Below are positions 1 through 11,604 of a stretch of 64,000 nt of DNA, piece by piece (within the stretch, counting starts at the first letter, position 1; every line of letters begins with the position of its first letter). A program made the position numbers and the translations under genes. The stretch covers positions 744,001-808,000 of the forward strand of contig JAKUHH010000150.1 of NCBI GenBank assembly GCA_022701365.1, read 5' to 3'. The notes beneath the pieces were generated by a model. The model did no database searches, was not told the DNA's origin, and worked only from the letters and a program-made list of their open reading frames with translations. The stretch comes from Mycocentrospora acerina. Taxonomy: Eukaryota; Ascomycota; Dothideomycetes; Pleosporales.

Positions 1-255
1 TATCATGAAGTACTCTGGTATGTCATACATTCTTTCCTGGTCTTGTAATAGTGTGGTTAACATTCTCCAGCCGACGAAGCCCGTTCATTAAAAGCCTACG
101 GCGAGCTTCCCGAGAACGCAAAGATCAACGAGACAGACACGTACGGCGACCAAGGCGACGAGGGCATCGGCTTCGAGTTCGACGAGGACCGCGACGACAG
201 CGATTCGGAAGAGGAGGCTGGCGGCAAGAAGGAGATCGACATCGACGACATTTAA
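1..255 (+). CDS. tif11: Translation initiation factor eIF1A, C-terminal part (partial at left edge)
   Basis: Only the end of the gene is in the window: join(<1..17,71..255), with a 53-nt intron (gtatgt...ctccag) at 18-70. The joined exons read IMKYSADEARSLKAYGELP followed by ENAKINETDTYG, then an acidic tail ending DIDDI at the TAA (253-255). eIF1A is a small OB-fold factor that binds the 40S ribosomal A site, promotes scanning and start-codon choice, and uses its C-terminal DIDDI peptide to contact eIF5B. The post-OB helical segment and the DIDDI end are near-identical to what is known of eukaryotic eIF1A, so the call is strong. The OB fold and basic N-terminus lie to the left of the window. 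The gene is convergent with RAD1; the 292 bases between their stop codons must carry both 3' UTRs. Confidence 0.95.
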
Positions 256-547
256 ACGGAGGACCAAAGTGGGTCCGCCATGCTGTCTCGGTGTGTCTTG
301 CTCGGCTGGTTCCTGCTGCTGCCCCCAAGGCCCTGAGCTGCTCAAATGCTGCTTCTTGCGAGCGGGCGGACGGACAAACAAAACGATTTGCTGGAAGAAG
401 TTTTTTCTTTCTATTTGCCGGGCTTTTGATTCTACGGCCACTGTTCATCATACCTTGCGAATTACCATGAGATAGAGGAATACAGACACATACCCTTATT
501 CAATTTCTCATTCCTCACCGCATTATGCAGTAACTATAATCGTGCAG

Positions 548-3432
548 TTACGTGAATGTAGGTAATTGCACATCGTCATATACGCTCCTGTTGAAGAACC
601 GATACACCCTCCTCCCCACGTCTGTCCCAATCAACCAACATATCTCCCGCTCATGCATGTTTGATAATTCTGTGATATTCTCCACCTTCAGGCACAGCGT
701 TGTAACAATTTGCTCCGTCACTCCCGGCAATGCGCGCAGCATGTCCTGGGTTGTCTGGTTGAAGCTTCGCATCTCATTGCCCTCCATATTCGGATCCAAG
801 CCTAGCTGCACCGCCTTCAGCGGATCAGGTTCATCCTGCTGTTTCTTCAGCTCTGCAAAAATCTCCGCCGTCTGGTATGGCGATGATGACCAGATGATTC
901 TCAGCCGTGGAAAAGCTAACGTCAGCATGACGATTTTGCCCTGCAAGTCCGGGGTAGCAGCGAGACCCGAGGTATTCGAGGAAGCAGAGAAATCCGCAAA
1001 TGGCTCTAGGGTAAAGGATTTGTTCTGGTCGAATTCAATAAGCAGCATGGGGTGCTTGTAGTATTCCATCATGGCTTCTACTTGGTTGAAGAGACGCCCA
1101 TTTGCGAAACTGCCGATTAGATCGCGGATGGATTTGCGCTCGATGCAGATTTGGGGAGAGAGGACATAGTCGCCTACAGTAAGCATACAGGGGACTATAA
1201 CCATGGAGCGGCCGTGGAGGAGAGAGGGGAGGGATGAGCGGAATTCGCGTACATCGACGACTACCCGGGGAGGTTCGGCAGTGGCAGCAAGACGACCGCC
1301 GCCAGCTATGCGAGTGTTGATTGTGCGGAGGAATGATTCTTCGGGTGCAAGATTAGCGTTTGTGTTTATTGTAAGGGCCATGTTTGCGCGCTCCTTGATC
1401 AGTCGAGTGAAAGCGTCTTTTTCGCGACGGACGGCGGAGAGATAGCGTTGCTCTTCCACACTGCCACCATAGTACATGAAGAAAACCTTGACCGTTCTGT
1501 CCGTGTGGCTTGAGCGGTAGACTTCTATGCGTCGGATAAAGGCAGCGTCTGGTTCGTACATGACAACATATCGCGGTTTTGTCTCTTCAAGTATGTGTTC
1601 GTCCAAGTCGCCTGAATAAGGATGAACAATAAGCAGCGAGTCCATGGAGAATAGCTCGTAGTGATCTTCCATATTCTCAAGAGGATCGAAACCGACATCG
1701 CCCGGCTTTTGCGCGGCTTCGAGCTCAGTAGGCTGGAGTTCAGCCATGAGGCTTGCGATGTGTGAGTCTCGGTCTCCTGCTGTACGGATAGCACCATTGT
1801 CTGGCCGAGAAGGACCTGCAGCTGCGTTTCCGCCTCCTCTCACACGTCTTCGCTTGTTCGGAGGTGGTCTACCTGAAGATTGACGCATTCCACTCTTTGC
1901 TTGTTGCTCAGTGCTGCTGTTGATAGCCTTTTGGTTCTCAGAAAAGAGTGCCGCACTGACTTTGCTGAAGTCGCGCTTCCAGAAGAGATAGTTGCGAAGC
2001 TTGCGGCGCATCATAAATCTTGCTGAAGGTTCGTCCTCGTCTTCGTCATCATCATTGGCCTCTTCAGGTTTCACGTACATGGTCTGCAGATACTCTCGCA
2101 GCTGCGAAGCAGTACCATGGTCGCCGCACATAATAAGTATAGAACCGTTAGATGTGTCCTGTGGGGTTGGATTGAAGTACGCATCCTGTTCAATCTCTTG
2201 CAGGATCGCAGCAAGCTGCGTCCATTTCGGTGACTCTTCAAGAACAGGTTCTAGAGACTCAGGGACGGCGGTAGTGCTATTTGCTAGATCTGCGTTGGAA
2301 ACTTTGCCGGCATACACTCTTCGTTTTGCAGTGGTGAATATGGTGTCTGCTGCATCGAGAAATAACCATGGAGACTGGTTCTGTTTCGTTGAGCCAGGCG
2401 GCGGCTGTGAGGCTGCCAAAACGGTGTCGAGATACTTGTTAAAATTGACAGCATCATATGTAAGAAGCGCTTGTAAAATTGACCGTAGTAGCGAGAGGTC
2501 GCGGACAACCTGTCGCGTCTTGAAAGTTGTCCTATGCCAGACAGGATCCAACTGTCTTCTGATGATCTGATCAAAGTTCCTATGGAGAGCACTATCCAGC
2601 GTCCAATCCTCTACCTCAAGACCTGGATTGGCTTTCTTCAGCTCGCTGATGCTAGCTTCCACGCACTGGAGTACCGCATTCTGGATGTCCTGCATCGCGT
2701 CTGTCATGGGCACTTCCAGCTCAATGACCTCGGCTTTCTTACGCCCTTCAAGTGATTTTGCTACCGAAACATGGAACCGTGGGTATAATGCCGCTTTCTT
2801 GAGGAACAGATTTTTCATCATGTTCGAGAGCGGCGAGTATCCGTACGTAAACGGTTCTGGCGTATCTGAGAAGGCCTTTAAAAAGCCTACCTTGTTCTTT
2901 TGTCGATAGATTCTTAGAATGAAGGCTTCCAACGATGTTGCAACAACCTTTTCGGCGTGCAATGCGACTATGCCTGTCACCGTCTCCGGATTCAGCAGCC
3001 CGGATAGAAAGTCGACGATCAGGATCCTTGACGTGATACTGAATATGCCGCCTTGCGCATACAGTTTCTCACGTGTACCCACGCTCATCAGATCTGTATT
3101 CACCAAGCTCAATCCTCTACACTTGGGTGCCATGCTAACAGCTGCATGCTCAGCCAGCGCTTCGCCGATCCAGACATTTTCACGGTCGTCGGCGCCAACA
3201 AGCAGGATGAGATTATTGCCGGCGGCATCGTAAGAATGAAGGAGATTTGTGACTATGCGCAAGAGGCCGAGGCCCCGCGCAAGAAGGACCAACTCATCTT
3301 CCTCGCGCAGCTCTTGGAATATGTCTTGCTGGAATTCCTATGATGTCATCAGGACTTGCGGCTGAAGAAGAGGAGTGATTCGCGTACGAGAGGAAGAGAG
3401 AGTTTCACGGGAGCCTGTGCATCGCTGGTCAT
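548..3432 (-). CDS. rad1: DNA repair endonuclease Rad1/XPF (ERCC4 family)
   Basis: Structure-specific endonuclease that, with Rad10/ERCC1, cuts 5' of UV lesions in nucleotide excision repair and also acts in crosslink and recombination repair in the nucleus. Read as complement(join(548..3337,3388..3432)), 944 aa. The first exon gives MTSDAQAPVKLSLPL, then a 50-nt intron (gtacgc...catag). The second exon opens EFQQDIFQELREEDELVLLA, the usual XPF start of the degenerate helicase region. The ERCC4 nuclease domain lies at about residues 700-835, with VVVDVREF, GDYV and ERKSIRDLIGS supplying the GDxnERKx3D metal site. A C-terminal HhH2 region (LRALPGVTEQIV to about the end) should bind Rad10. An acidic and basic low-complexity linker (DDDEDEDE; NKRRRVRGGG) separates the two halves. 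The large exon is open upstream only to an in-frame TAG inside the intron, which is why the small first exon is needed. The second-intron alternative was not found. Confidence 0.95.
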
Positions 3433-3737
3433 TTGGTGCAGCTGGGTTGGCGTTGGTGGGATGGGTTGTGGAGGATCCTTGATAGTATGACAGCAGTTCG
3501 CGTTGTCGTGTCGGGGAAGAAGCGCGGAGTCACGTGCGCTCGGCATTGGAGACTCTAACCTAATCACAATGTCAAAATTGTGTCGTATGATTGTTCCTGA
3601 TTCATAAAGCAACCTGACGTATCATGTATGCTCGATCGTAGTGTTCAGTTCGTCAATTTCATATTCTGATGGAAGCGAAGATTTGTCCCAACTGTACTCA
3701 TACACATACATGACTACATAGACCAAGAAAGCAGCCT
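3433..3737. other. Intergenic, RAD1 upstream / CBP4 downstream
   Basis: A 305-base spacer between two minus-strand genes. It should hold the RAD1 promoter and the CBP4 3' UTR. An E-box-like CACGTG occurs within gagtcacgtgcgctcgg near 3530. No coding exon is supported. Confidence 0.6.
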
Positions 3738-4251
3738 TTACAACCCACTCCCGCTCGCCCTGATCTCCGCCTGCCTTCGCCTCGACTCGGCAGCATACGC
3801 ATCTCGCTCATCTCTAAGACGCTGCTGTTCATCTGTCGACCGCTTTGCATCAATTTCCTTCTGGGCAGTCCAGACTTTTCGGCATTAGCACACATCTAGA
3901 CCCATATTTTAACAACAACACTTACTGGGCTTGTCAGACCGCGCGGCCTCCTTTAGCTGACGCGTAAAATCATCGAAATCCTGCTGTGTTTTCTCTCTGC
4001 GTGCAAGAGCCTTCTTCTGGAGATCTGGACTGTATCTCTGTGAAGAGTTAGGAGGGCATCGTGAGCACGTGGCGATGTTTTCTATACCTTGAAGATTTCC
4101 TCTTCTGTTGGTGTTACCCACATTACAAGTGCTGGGCCACCTATGCAGAGGACAGCGCCGCTGAGAATTGTTAGTACTGGGTGCTGCAGAGCTTCGGGAG
4201 TGATTTGCCGTACCCTGTGATGGCCTTGATGTATGTTCTTGCGGAGGGCAT
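3738..4251 (-). CDS. cbp4: Cytochrome bc1 assembly factor Cbp4
   Basis: Small inner-mitochondrial-membrane protein needed for assembly of newly made cytochrome b into complex III, acting with Cbp3-Cbp6. Four exons: complement(join(3738..3874,3926..4037,4088..4160,4214..4251)), 119 aa, with introns of 51, 50 and 53 nt. The first intron has a perfect gtactaac branch site. The protein starts MPSARTYIKAITGGAVLCIG; residues about 10-28 form the single membrane segment. The family signature WVTPTEEEIFKRYSPDLQKK follows, then DFDDFTRQLKEAARSDKPIW and a charged C-terminal helix. Length and motif order match fungal CBP4. The gene is broken into such small exons that no single frame looks like a gene. 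All three junctions restore conserved family residues, which supports the model. Confidence 0.93.
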
Positions 4252-5118
4252 GGTCGGCAGTTTGCAGTTGTCTCAAGGCTGGTGAGTACGTGTATTTACC
4301 GGCTCCTTAAATTTTCAATCAAGCAGTAAATTCTGTGACCTCTGTGAGTTGGTTGCGAGTACAGGCGGTCATGAAGTCGATGATCTCAATCCATGTCAAA
4401 GTCGGATAGAGTTAGTGTGTGGCGCGGGCTAGCTGCGCGCCACAGTCAAGTCCCCACCACACATTGCGACGGCTAACATTCCGCTCTGAAGGTTCCAGGG
4501 AAATGGGTGCTGCTTTGCTAGTCCCCAGGCAGATTTGTGAGGAACCTTACGAGAGCAAGGGTGCGATCGTTTCCGCAATCGGGCGACGCTCCATACTCAG
4601 TCGCATTGGCCAAGAGACGACGCGTTTTGGGAACCATGCATTGTCAAGCAGTCCATCTGACTGCCACTGCGCCCGGCAGGCAGGCCGCGGTTGAAACCGA
4701 CCCCGTGTCACAGCAGCCATGGCAAATCCCGTGGCACGCAGAACTCGAAGCATTCGCTCCGGAGCGTCCGTCATTTACAAAGTTCACGCGCGTTCGCTGC
4801 TAACGGTGCCAACAACCAGCAATTTCTCGCTCATTACCCACATTCACTTCCTCGGCGCGGTGAAACGTTAGTCAGGTACCACTCACCCCCGAGTCCAGAG
4901 AACGACATCAACTCCACCAACACAGCTCTGCATGTTGCATGTCGCGTCCAAGTGAAGTCGAGCCGGAGCTTGCTTGAACCCCACAGTCTCCCAGCGCCAC
5001 GGCCGTGCCCCTATCGCTATCGCAGCTGCTGCACCCACCGTTAAGGGGTCCTGATCACCGTTCGCCACGTCGCTAGGCGCGAAAGAGTGGCGCCCTCGGC
5101 AACGCGTCGCAGATCGTC
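4252..5118. other. Intergenic, divergent promoters of CBP4 and SKT5-like gene
   Basis: An 867-base spacer between divergently transcribed genes. A reverse CCAAT box (ATTGG) lies at 4605-4609. Several short open frames overlap here but show no family similarity or codon continuity. No RNA gene or repeat is recognised. Confidence 0.6.
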
Positions 5119-8100
5119 ATGACACACCAGCAGCAACAAGGCGATTATGCGCAGCCACGACGACAACAACAGCAACAGCATCCGCATCCGCATCAGCATC
5201 AGCAACAGCATCAGCAATACTATGACCAGGGCCATCCACAACAGGGACAGGAGTACGCGGGCTACGACAGCCACTACGACCAACAGCAGTACTACGACGA
5301 TGGTTATGCGCAAGGTGGCCATGCGCAGTGGGACAATGGCTATTACGACCCGCACCAGCAACAGCAGCAGCAGCAAGGCAGGTGGGAGAATGCGCCGCAG
5401 CAAGGCGCATACGACGATGTGAACGGACGCGCAAGACAGGCCCCCCAACATCAAGGGCGGAGACCCCCACCACAGAACCAACATGCGCAAGAGCGGGGAC
5501 ACGATGGACACCACCACAACCGCCCACCGCAAGGCCATGACCCCAGGGGCGGGCCACCAGGGCGGGGGAACAGGCCACCGTCCAATCCCCAGCAGGGACG
5601 GGGAGCACTCAGACCGCCAGGTGAGTCGCAGCAACTACGAGTGATGAGGGGCGCATGGCAAATCATGGGACGATGTGGAAGATATTGATGGTTGGATTAC
5701 ATGCTAATTAAATATCCATTGCAGGACTCGATCGCTCTCTGTTCAACCCCGCGTCTCCTAAAAATGCACCCCTCGACAATCCATTCCCAACGTTTCCCTC
5801 GCAGAAACCCAAGCCTCCGCCGGCCGCCGCCAACCTGGACGGCGCCATGTCACGCATGAATATGGGCGAAGCTGATGTTCAGCATAGGCAAAGAGGCCCA
5901 TCACTCCGAGGCCAGCCTATGCCGCCGCAGAACAGGGGCCCTCCACCAGGAAGACCGACACAGTCGGCGTCGGGTGGGAGGCAGGACTCTGGTCAATTCG
6001 AGAGCAACGGCCAGAATCGACGCCCACCGCCACAGCGAGCCCCGTCTGGCCAGCGACCCCCTCCAATGGATATTGCAAGTGCTCAGGGGCCTCCACCCCG
6101 GCAATACGATCCTAAATCGCCTTCCCAGCAGGTTTTTGGGCACAACACTCAGCGCTCCATGACTATGCCACAAACTCTGCCTAGTACAGAGCAAGGGAGG
6201 GGTTATGGGGATCAAGAGCAGTGGCCTGTTCCTGGTGCTGCCACAGGCTATTACGGTCCCGAGTCACCAGATTACATTCCCCCAAGGCCATCGACTGCTG
6301 GCGGGTCAATGTCAAGGCCAAACGGCCCTGCTGCACAATTCGATCAACAGCCTCCAATGCCTCGGATGATGCCCCCACAACAACGCCAGCAACAATATTC
6401 TCCGCAGCAATACCAGCAGCCTCAAGGTAGAGCACAAGGCAATCTTGACAACTTTTACGACGATTACTACGAAGAACCACCGCCTGCCCATCGGAGAAGT
6501 AGCGTAGCAGATACCATTGACATGCCTAACTTTGACGCAATACCAGAGACAAACAATCGCCATAGACGAGGTGACTCGATTGACAACCACTTGTCCACCA
6601 ATGCTCTGACTGGAAATGCCCAGCAAGTTAGCCCAATGGGGACTGCGCCTCCTCAGAACAACAATTTTCAACGACAGGCGTTACAAAGCCGATCGCAACC
6701 CAACCTACACGAGCAATACACGAATGACGTGTATGAGATGCCTGGAGATGCTCCACCTATGCCTGCTCCATCTCGGGCAAATACCGATTTCACAAGTCCT
6801 AACGGGTTGCCGAGCGGACCAAGAGGCCGTGGACCACCTCCTCGAGGGATGACAGCGGATGGCTATCAGCAAGGACGCGGCCAACCACCAAATTTTGATC
6901 CGAGATATGGACAGCAGCCGCCACCAGTCAATAGAGGGTATTCAAACGAATCGACTTACTCAGAACCACCACTGAACACGATGAGGAATATTTCTTCCCC
7001 AATGTCGGGTGTCCCTATCCCTAGGCCTGGAACAGCAGCCCCTGCGCCAGGACGAGCGCCTGTCGATCCTCTTGGGGGCCGAAGGCCAGGTACCGCTCAG
7101 CCGCAGACGAATCCAGATGCTCTTCCCGCACACCCAATGCCTATCCGGGCTGGCCTCATGCAGCAAACCCAACAGCAACCTCAGCCAGTCCAAAACGCGC
7201 GACCGCCACCTATCCGTCAGTATAATAGTGATACTTCGCGCATCAGCTACGAGAGTCAATCTTCAGTTGCACCGCGACCTGTTTCAGTACCGCATCCAGT
7301 TACACATGACGAACTAAATCGCCTACGAAACACATGGAAAGCCTCTCCTTCGGACGGCAGCATAGGCTTGCAACTCGCAAAGAAGCTTGCTGAAGCTGCG
7401 ACAGTTCTTTCAGATGAAGGAGGTACGGCCGATACACGTACACGAAACAAGAATCGAGAGAAGTACATGCTTGAATCCAACAAAATCGTTAAGAAACTTG
7501 CCCATGGTGGTTATGCAGAAGCCATGTTTTACCTTGCCGATTGCTATGGTCAAGGTCTTCTCGGACTACAAGTAGATACCAAAGAAGCATTCACATTGTA
7601 CCAGTCGGCAGCGAAGGCTGGTCACGCTGCAAGTGCATATCGAACAGCAGTATGCTGCGAAATGGGCCATGAAGAGGGCGGTGGCACGAAAAAAGATCCT
7701 CTCAAGGCAGTGCAATGGTACCGACGCGCCGCAGCCTTGGGCGACCCGCCAGCACTCTACAAGATGGGTATGATCCTTCTCAAAGGACTTCTCGGTCAAC
7801 AAAAGAACTTTGGCGAGGCCATCAACATGCTCAAGCGAGCTGCCGAACGCGCAGACAAAGACAATCCACACGCTCTACACGAACTCGCCCTCATTTACGA
7901 AGCCCAAACCGGAAACGAAAGAATTATCCACGATGAAGTATACGCTCTGCAATTATTCCATCAAGCCAGTGATCTTGGCTACAAGTTCTCACAGTTCAGA
8001 CTTGGCCAAGCGTATGAGTATGGATTACTGGGGTGCGCCATCGATGCTCGTACAAGTATCGCGTGGTACACCAAAGCCGCCGCGCAGGAAGAACACCAGA

Positions 8101-8518
8101 GCGAGCTTGCACTCTCGGGTTGGTATCTTACCGGCGTCCAAGGCGTTCTCGAACAAAGCGACACAGAAGCCTATCTCTGGGCGCGAAAGGCTGCGTGTGC
8201 CGAGCCACCGCTACCCAAAGCTCTGTTCGCAATGGGATACTTCACCGAAGTTGGAATTGGATGCCCGAGGAGTTTGGACGAGGCGAAGCGCTGGTATGGA
8301 CGTGCCGCTGGTAAGTTTCAATTCTAATACAACAGCTGCTCATTCAAATGCTGTCTACAACGCGGACTTGCTAACATTGATTCTCAGCATACAAATTCCC
8401 AAAAGCACAGGAGCGCCTCGAGGAGCTCAAGCGCGGCGGCTCAAAGGTCCAGATGAAGCGTGAGCGCCTCAGTCGTACAGACCAGAAGCAACAGGAAGAG
8501 AATTGCTCGGTCATGTAG
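5119..8518 (+). CDS. Chitin synthase activator, Skt5/Chs4-like (Sel1 repeats, CaaX end)
   Basis: Predicted regulatory subunit that activates and localises a class IV (Chs3-type) chitin synthase at the plasma membrane and septum. Join(5119..5620,5725..8310,8388..8518), 1072 aa, introns of 104 and 77 nt. The N-terminal two thirds (residues 1 to about 660) are disordered and rich in Gln, Pro, Gly and Arg, starting with a polyQ/His tract. Tandem Sel1 repeats occupy about residues 745-1045, recognisable by units such as AMFYLADCYGQGLLG and AVQWYRRAAALGDPPALYKM. The last exon ends ENCSVM, a CaaX prenylation signal as in yeast Skt5, which implies farnesylation (Met at X) and membrane anchoring. The start at 5119 is the first ATG in the frame. 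The paralogue question (Skt5 versus Shc1-type) cannot be settled here. Confidence 0.9.
5128..5230 (+). repeat. CAG/CAA-rich polyglutamine-histidine tract
   Basis: Imperfect CAR and CAY triplet repeat inside exon 1 of the Skt5-like gene, coding alternating Gln and His-Pro runs. A shorter glutamine run recurs near 5356-5385. Such tracts vary in length between strains. Confidence 0.75.
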
Positions 8519-8900
8519 AGTGTGACGAGAGAAGTGGGCGCCGTTGCGAGCGAAGTCTGGCAAATTCTTTTCGACTAGAAGGAATGGCCTTATCAGTTGC
8601 AACAAGAAGGTTTCTCTTTTGCATAGTTTGGGCGTTGGGCGCATGTATGATGAGCGATGTGGCATAGTATGGCATGGGCATTGGCGATGGCGTTCCATAT
8701 CAAGTAGGAAACATCGAATGGGCAAACGCATCCACGTCACTCGCTGGCGGGTTGACTGATTTACATTTTGCCACACTCAGTATTCCTCTCATGTTCAACT
8801 AACCAAAGACCAGACCAAACATTCGAACAATTTGACCTTCTCCAATACCTAGACAACATTCTGTGTGCTCCGCTCGCAAGACCCCAGTATCCAAGTTCAT
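8519..8900. other. Intergenic between convergent genes
   Basis: A 382-base spacer holding the 3' UTRs of the Skt5-like gene and the acidic minus-strand gene. No further feature is seen. Confidence 0.6.
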
Positions 8901-10220
8901 CTACGCAAAATCCAAATTCCCCTCTTTCAAATCCTTCTCCGAAATATCCTTTAACGGATCCACCCCGTCAAACGAGTATTCCGCTCTCTGCCTCCTACTC
9001 ATCTTCGTAATATCATACTTCGTGCCCCCAATCTTCGGTCCATTCATACTCTTATACTCTTTCAGTCTCTTCGCCCAACCCCACGGATCCTTCCCCTTTG
9101 GATCAGCAAGCTTCGTCTCATCTGCTTCGTCGTTGAGATCTTGCAGTAGTTTAGCGGTGCTGGAAACCCCTTTACTGGGATCAAAGGATGCTTTCTTGAA
9201 GTACGCGGCGGCGTGGGGCCGCCAGGACACGGCGTCGTCTTCGATACCATAATCAGGAAGATCAACTGACCACTCAAGGAAGGAGGAGATTACGAGGGGG
9301 ATGTCAGGGAAGGAGGTAGAGGGTTTGAGTTCCGAGGCTGAGTCAAGGGCAGCGAGGGCACGGAGGAGAGCGTAGCCCATGAGAGCGGAAAGGGCGCAGA
9401 CTTTGTCACCATCTTCGTTACCTGTTGGGTGGGGTTAGAGGGGGCGGGATGTTGGGAGATTGGGATGGAAATGAGTAGTAGTACCAATGAAGGGGCCCAT
9501 GTCTGTTTCGTTGAGCCAGAGACTGAGAGCGCTTATGGTGGCCCATGTGCGGCTTAGGGCATCGGTGTCTTTCTTCTTGAGGGAGCCGTCAAAGGCGATA
9601 GTCTGTCGTTTAGTTAGCGCATATTGTTCTCTTCATATTTACTACTAAAAGAATAGGAATACCAGGTTTTCCATCAGCTCCTGCAATCCATATCCATTGA
9701 AGTCCTGGTAAATGTGCATACTGAAGCAGTCGGGATCGCAATACTTTGCACGCCTCTTGTAATCCAAGAACGTCTTGAACGCCTCCCATTGAATAGTCCA
9801 TTTCCACTCTGGGTGATCTTTGGCAGGTTCGAACATGAGGCCACTCTTGGTCTCTTCACCAAATTCCTTAATGTACTTTTTATGCGCTTGGTATTCCTCA
9901 TCTTCTTCGTCTTCCTCGTCTTCCTCATCTTCCTCGTCATCCTCATCTTCCTCATCTTCCTTATCTTCCTCATCCTCCCCTGACATGCGGGCTGCAACTT
10001 TGTAGTCAAAGCGCGGACGATGCATACAAATATACTCGTAGAGTGGAATGGTGCTAGTCTAGACTCAAACTTCAATGGTTGGAAAATACCATAGATACGA
10101 GATACCTACGTCGCGCGGCTTGGGACCATCGCCCTTGTGAATAGGGGTAGAAGTGGACTCCGCTTCTTGGGTTGGGACACTCGAGTTCTCACTCGTCTTC
10201 TGCTTCTTTGATGGAGGCAT
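8901..10220 (-). CDS. Conserved hypothetical protein with acidic repeat
   Basis: I do not recognise the family. Four exons: complement(join(8901..9421,9485..9602,9663..10058,10110..10220)), 381 aa, introns of 63, 60 and 51 nt, all in phase. The protein starts MPPSKKQKTSENSSV, a basic possible nuclear-localisation stretch. It continues through YEYICMHRPRFDYKVAARM into an uninterrupted Glu/Asp run of about 28 residues (about residues 67-95). After that comes a globular-looking part with WKWTIQWEAFKTFLDYKRR, a region around DTDALSRTWATISALSLWLN, and a C-terminal half with DPWGWAKRLKEYKSMNGPK. No signal peptide or membrane segment is present. The first intron acceptor is chosen at tctag before ACTAGC because the next AG would shift the frame. 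The gene is divergent from the GNAT gene and convergent with the Skt5-like gene. The acidic run and basic N-terminus suggest a nuclear role, which is inference only. Confidence 0.8.
9896..9978. repeat. Trinucleotide-like repeat encoding the Glu/Asp run
   Basis: Repeated cttcctc/atcttcctc units on the + strand, coding the acidic run of the minus-strand hypothetical protein. Length-variable in principle; directly visible. Confidence 0.8.
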
Positions 10221-10838
10221 CTTAGCTGGTAAGCGATGCGCTGTATATGAGATGAGAGATACGCGGCGTTCTGTGAGGCTTAAGATGAAATGTTCTGATG
10301 TGGGGGGTGTTCCAGGAAGTCACCGGAACGGCGTCCGATGACATCACATAGGCTGTAGCTCAGAAACGCGACTAAGACGCGCTCCACGTGCTGTTGACTT
10401 CTACGCTTCATTCTACAAGCATGCTGCCTTGATTGACACTGCATCCTTGAGATGCGGCTAGCGTGTAATGAATATTACCGCATACTGATTGGACATGATC
10501 AGCCACCAGATTCACATCGCAGTCAGAATGTCAAGGGTCGAGCAAGTACACATCTGACTTCTTTCTCATTGTTGCGAACATAGCAAGAGATGAGATGGTC
10601 TTTCACAGCGATAACAGAGGATATGTTTCCCGTCGGAAAACCAAACACCTGCTAAGAAGGACCGATACCTAGTTCACACCTCATTGGCGCGTTACGAGGA
10701 GGCCCAACTACCGTATCATCGGCTTGTATAAGAACAGTTTGAATCAAAGCCACTCTGTACAATCTCAACCTTCCAAATAGCTTCAATTACAACTTCCCCC
10801 GGCGAGATATTTCCCCGGCAAACTCTTGTTCCTTCACA
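10221..10838. other. Divergent promoter region
   Basis: A 618-base spacer between the acidic hypothetical gene (-) and the GNAT gene (+). A CACGTG palindrome lies near 10386 and a reverse CCAAT (ATTGG) near 10683. No coding feature is supported. Confidence 0.6.
10727..10732 (+). promoter_or_regulatory. TATA-like box of the GNAT gene
   Basis: TATAAG about 107 bases upstream of the ATG at 10839, followed by a CT/AAC-rich leader typical of a fungal 5' UTR. The motif is plain; its function is inferred from position. Confidence 0.4.
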
Positions 10839-11604
10839 ATGAGTGACCCCATCGCAGACGCAAAAGCCCAAGAGGCAACCCAAAGCTTCACCTTCCGGCC
10901 CGCTACGATGGACGACATCCCCGCCCTACAACAAATGATCGGGGACTCGTTACGCGGACTTGGAATAGGATACTACACCCAAGCCGAGCTGGACGGCTCG
11001 ATAGGCTTCCTCTTCGGGCCCGACACAGTGTTAATCCATGACCAGTAACCCACCCACTTTTCCTTATTTTACCTCATATTCTCAAACAGTCTCTATTTCC
11101 CCTCCCCCTCCCCCCTTTCCCCCAAAAATAACAAGTAAAAAAATACCGCCTGCTCAAACCCCCCACCAACAAAACCCCCTTAGAACATATTTCATCCTCC
11201 ACCCCACCTCCCAACCCTCCACAATCTGCGCCTGCGGCGGCTGGTCCTTCCGCAAAACACTCTACGGCGGAGACGCAGCACCCTCTCTCCTCCGCATGCC
11301 CGCCAAGCGCGACCCCAGCGTCGACAGAGCGAGTATCCGCGCCATCTTCACGCATCCAGCGTGGGCGCGCCGCGGGCTCGGCACCATGATGATGCGGCAC
11401 TGCGAGGCGCGGGCGAGAGAAGGAAAGGCGGGCGAGGTGGGCGGGTTTGCGCGGCTAGAGATGGGCGCGACGTTGAGTGGGGTGCAGCTGTATGAGAGGT
11501 GTGGGTATGTGCGGAGTGGGAGGGTGGATGTTGTCCAGTGTCCAAATGGGGAGGGGATTAAAATTCTGCACATGGAGAAGGATTTGGGGGAGGTGGAAGG
11601 GTGA
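10839..11604 (+). CDS. GNAT-family N-acetyltransferase
   Basis: Predicted to transfer acetyl from acetyl-CoA to an amine; the substrate is unknown. Join(10839..11044,11184..11604), 208 aa. The 139-nt intron (gtaacc...ccttag) is pyrimidine- and A-rich, and splicing restores the frame as HDQTYFILHP. The GNAT core starts at about residue 18 (FRPATMDDIPALQQMI). The acetyl-CoA loop follows the RAIFTHPAWARRGLGTMMMR stretch, where R/Q-x-x-G-x-G/A is met by ARRGLGT. The LEMGATLSGVQLYERCGYV segment is motif B. No signal peptide. It resembles a group of generic bacterial and fungal GNATs with CGGWSFRKTLYGGD, rather than a family I can name by substrate. It is convergent with the lysine 2,3-aminomutase gene, 700 bases between stop codons. 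A link to beta-lysine acetylation is conceivable but unproven. Confidence 0.88.
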
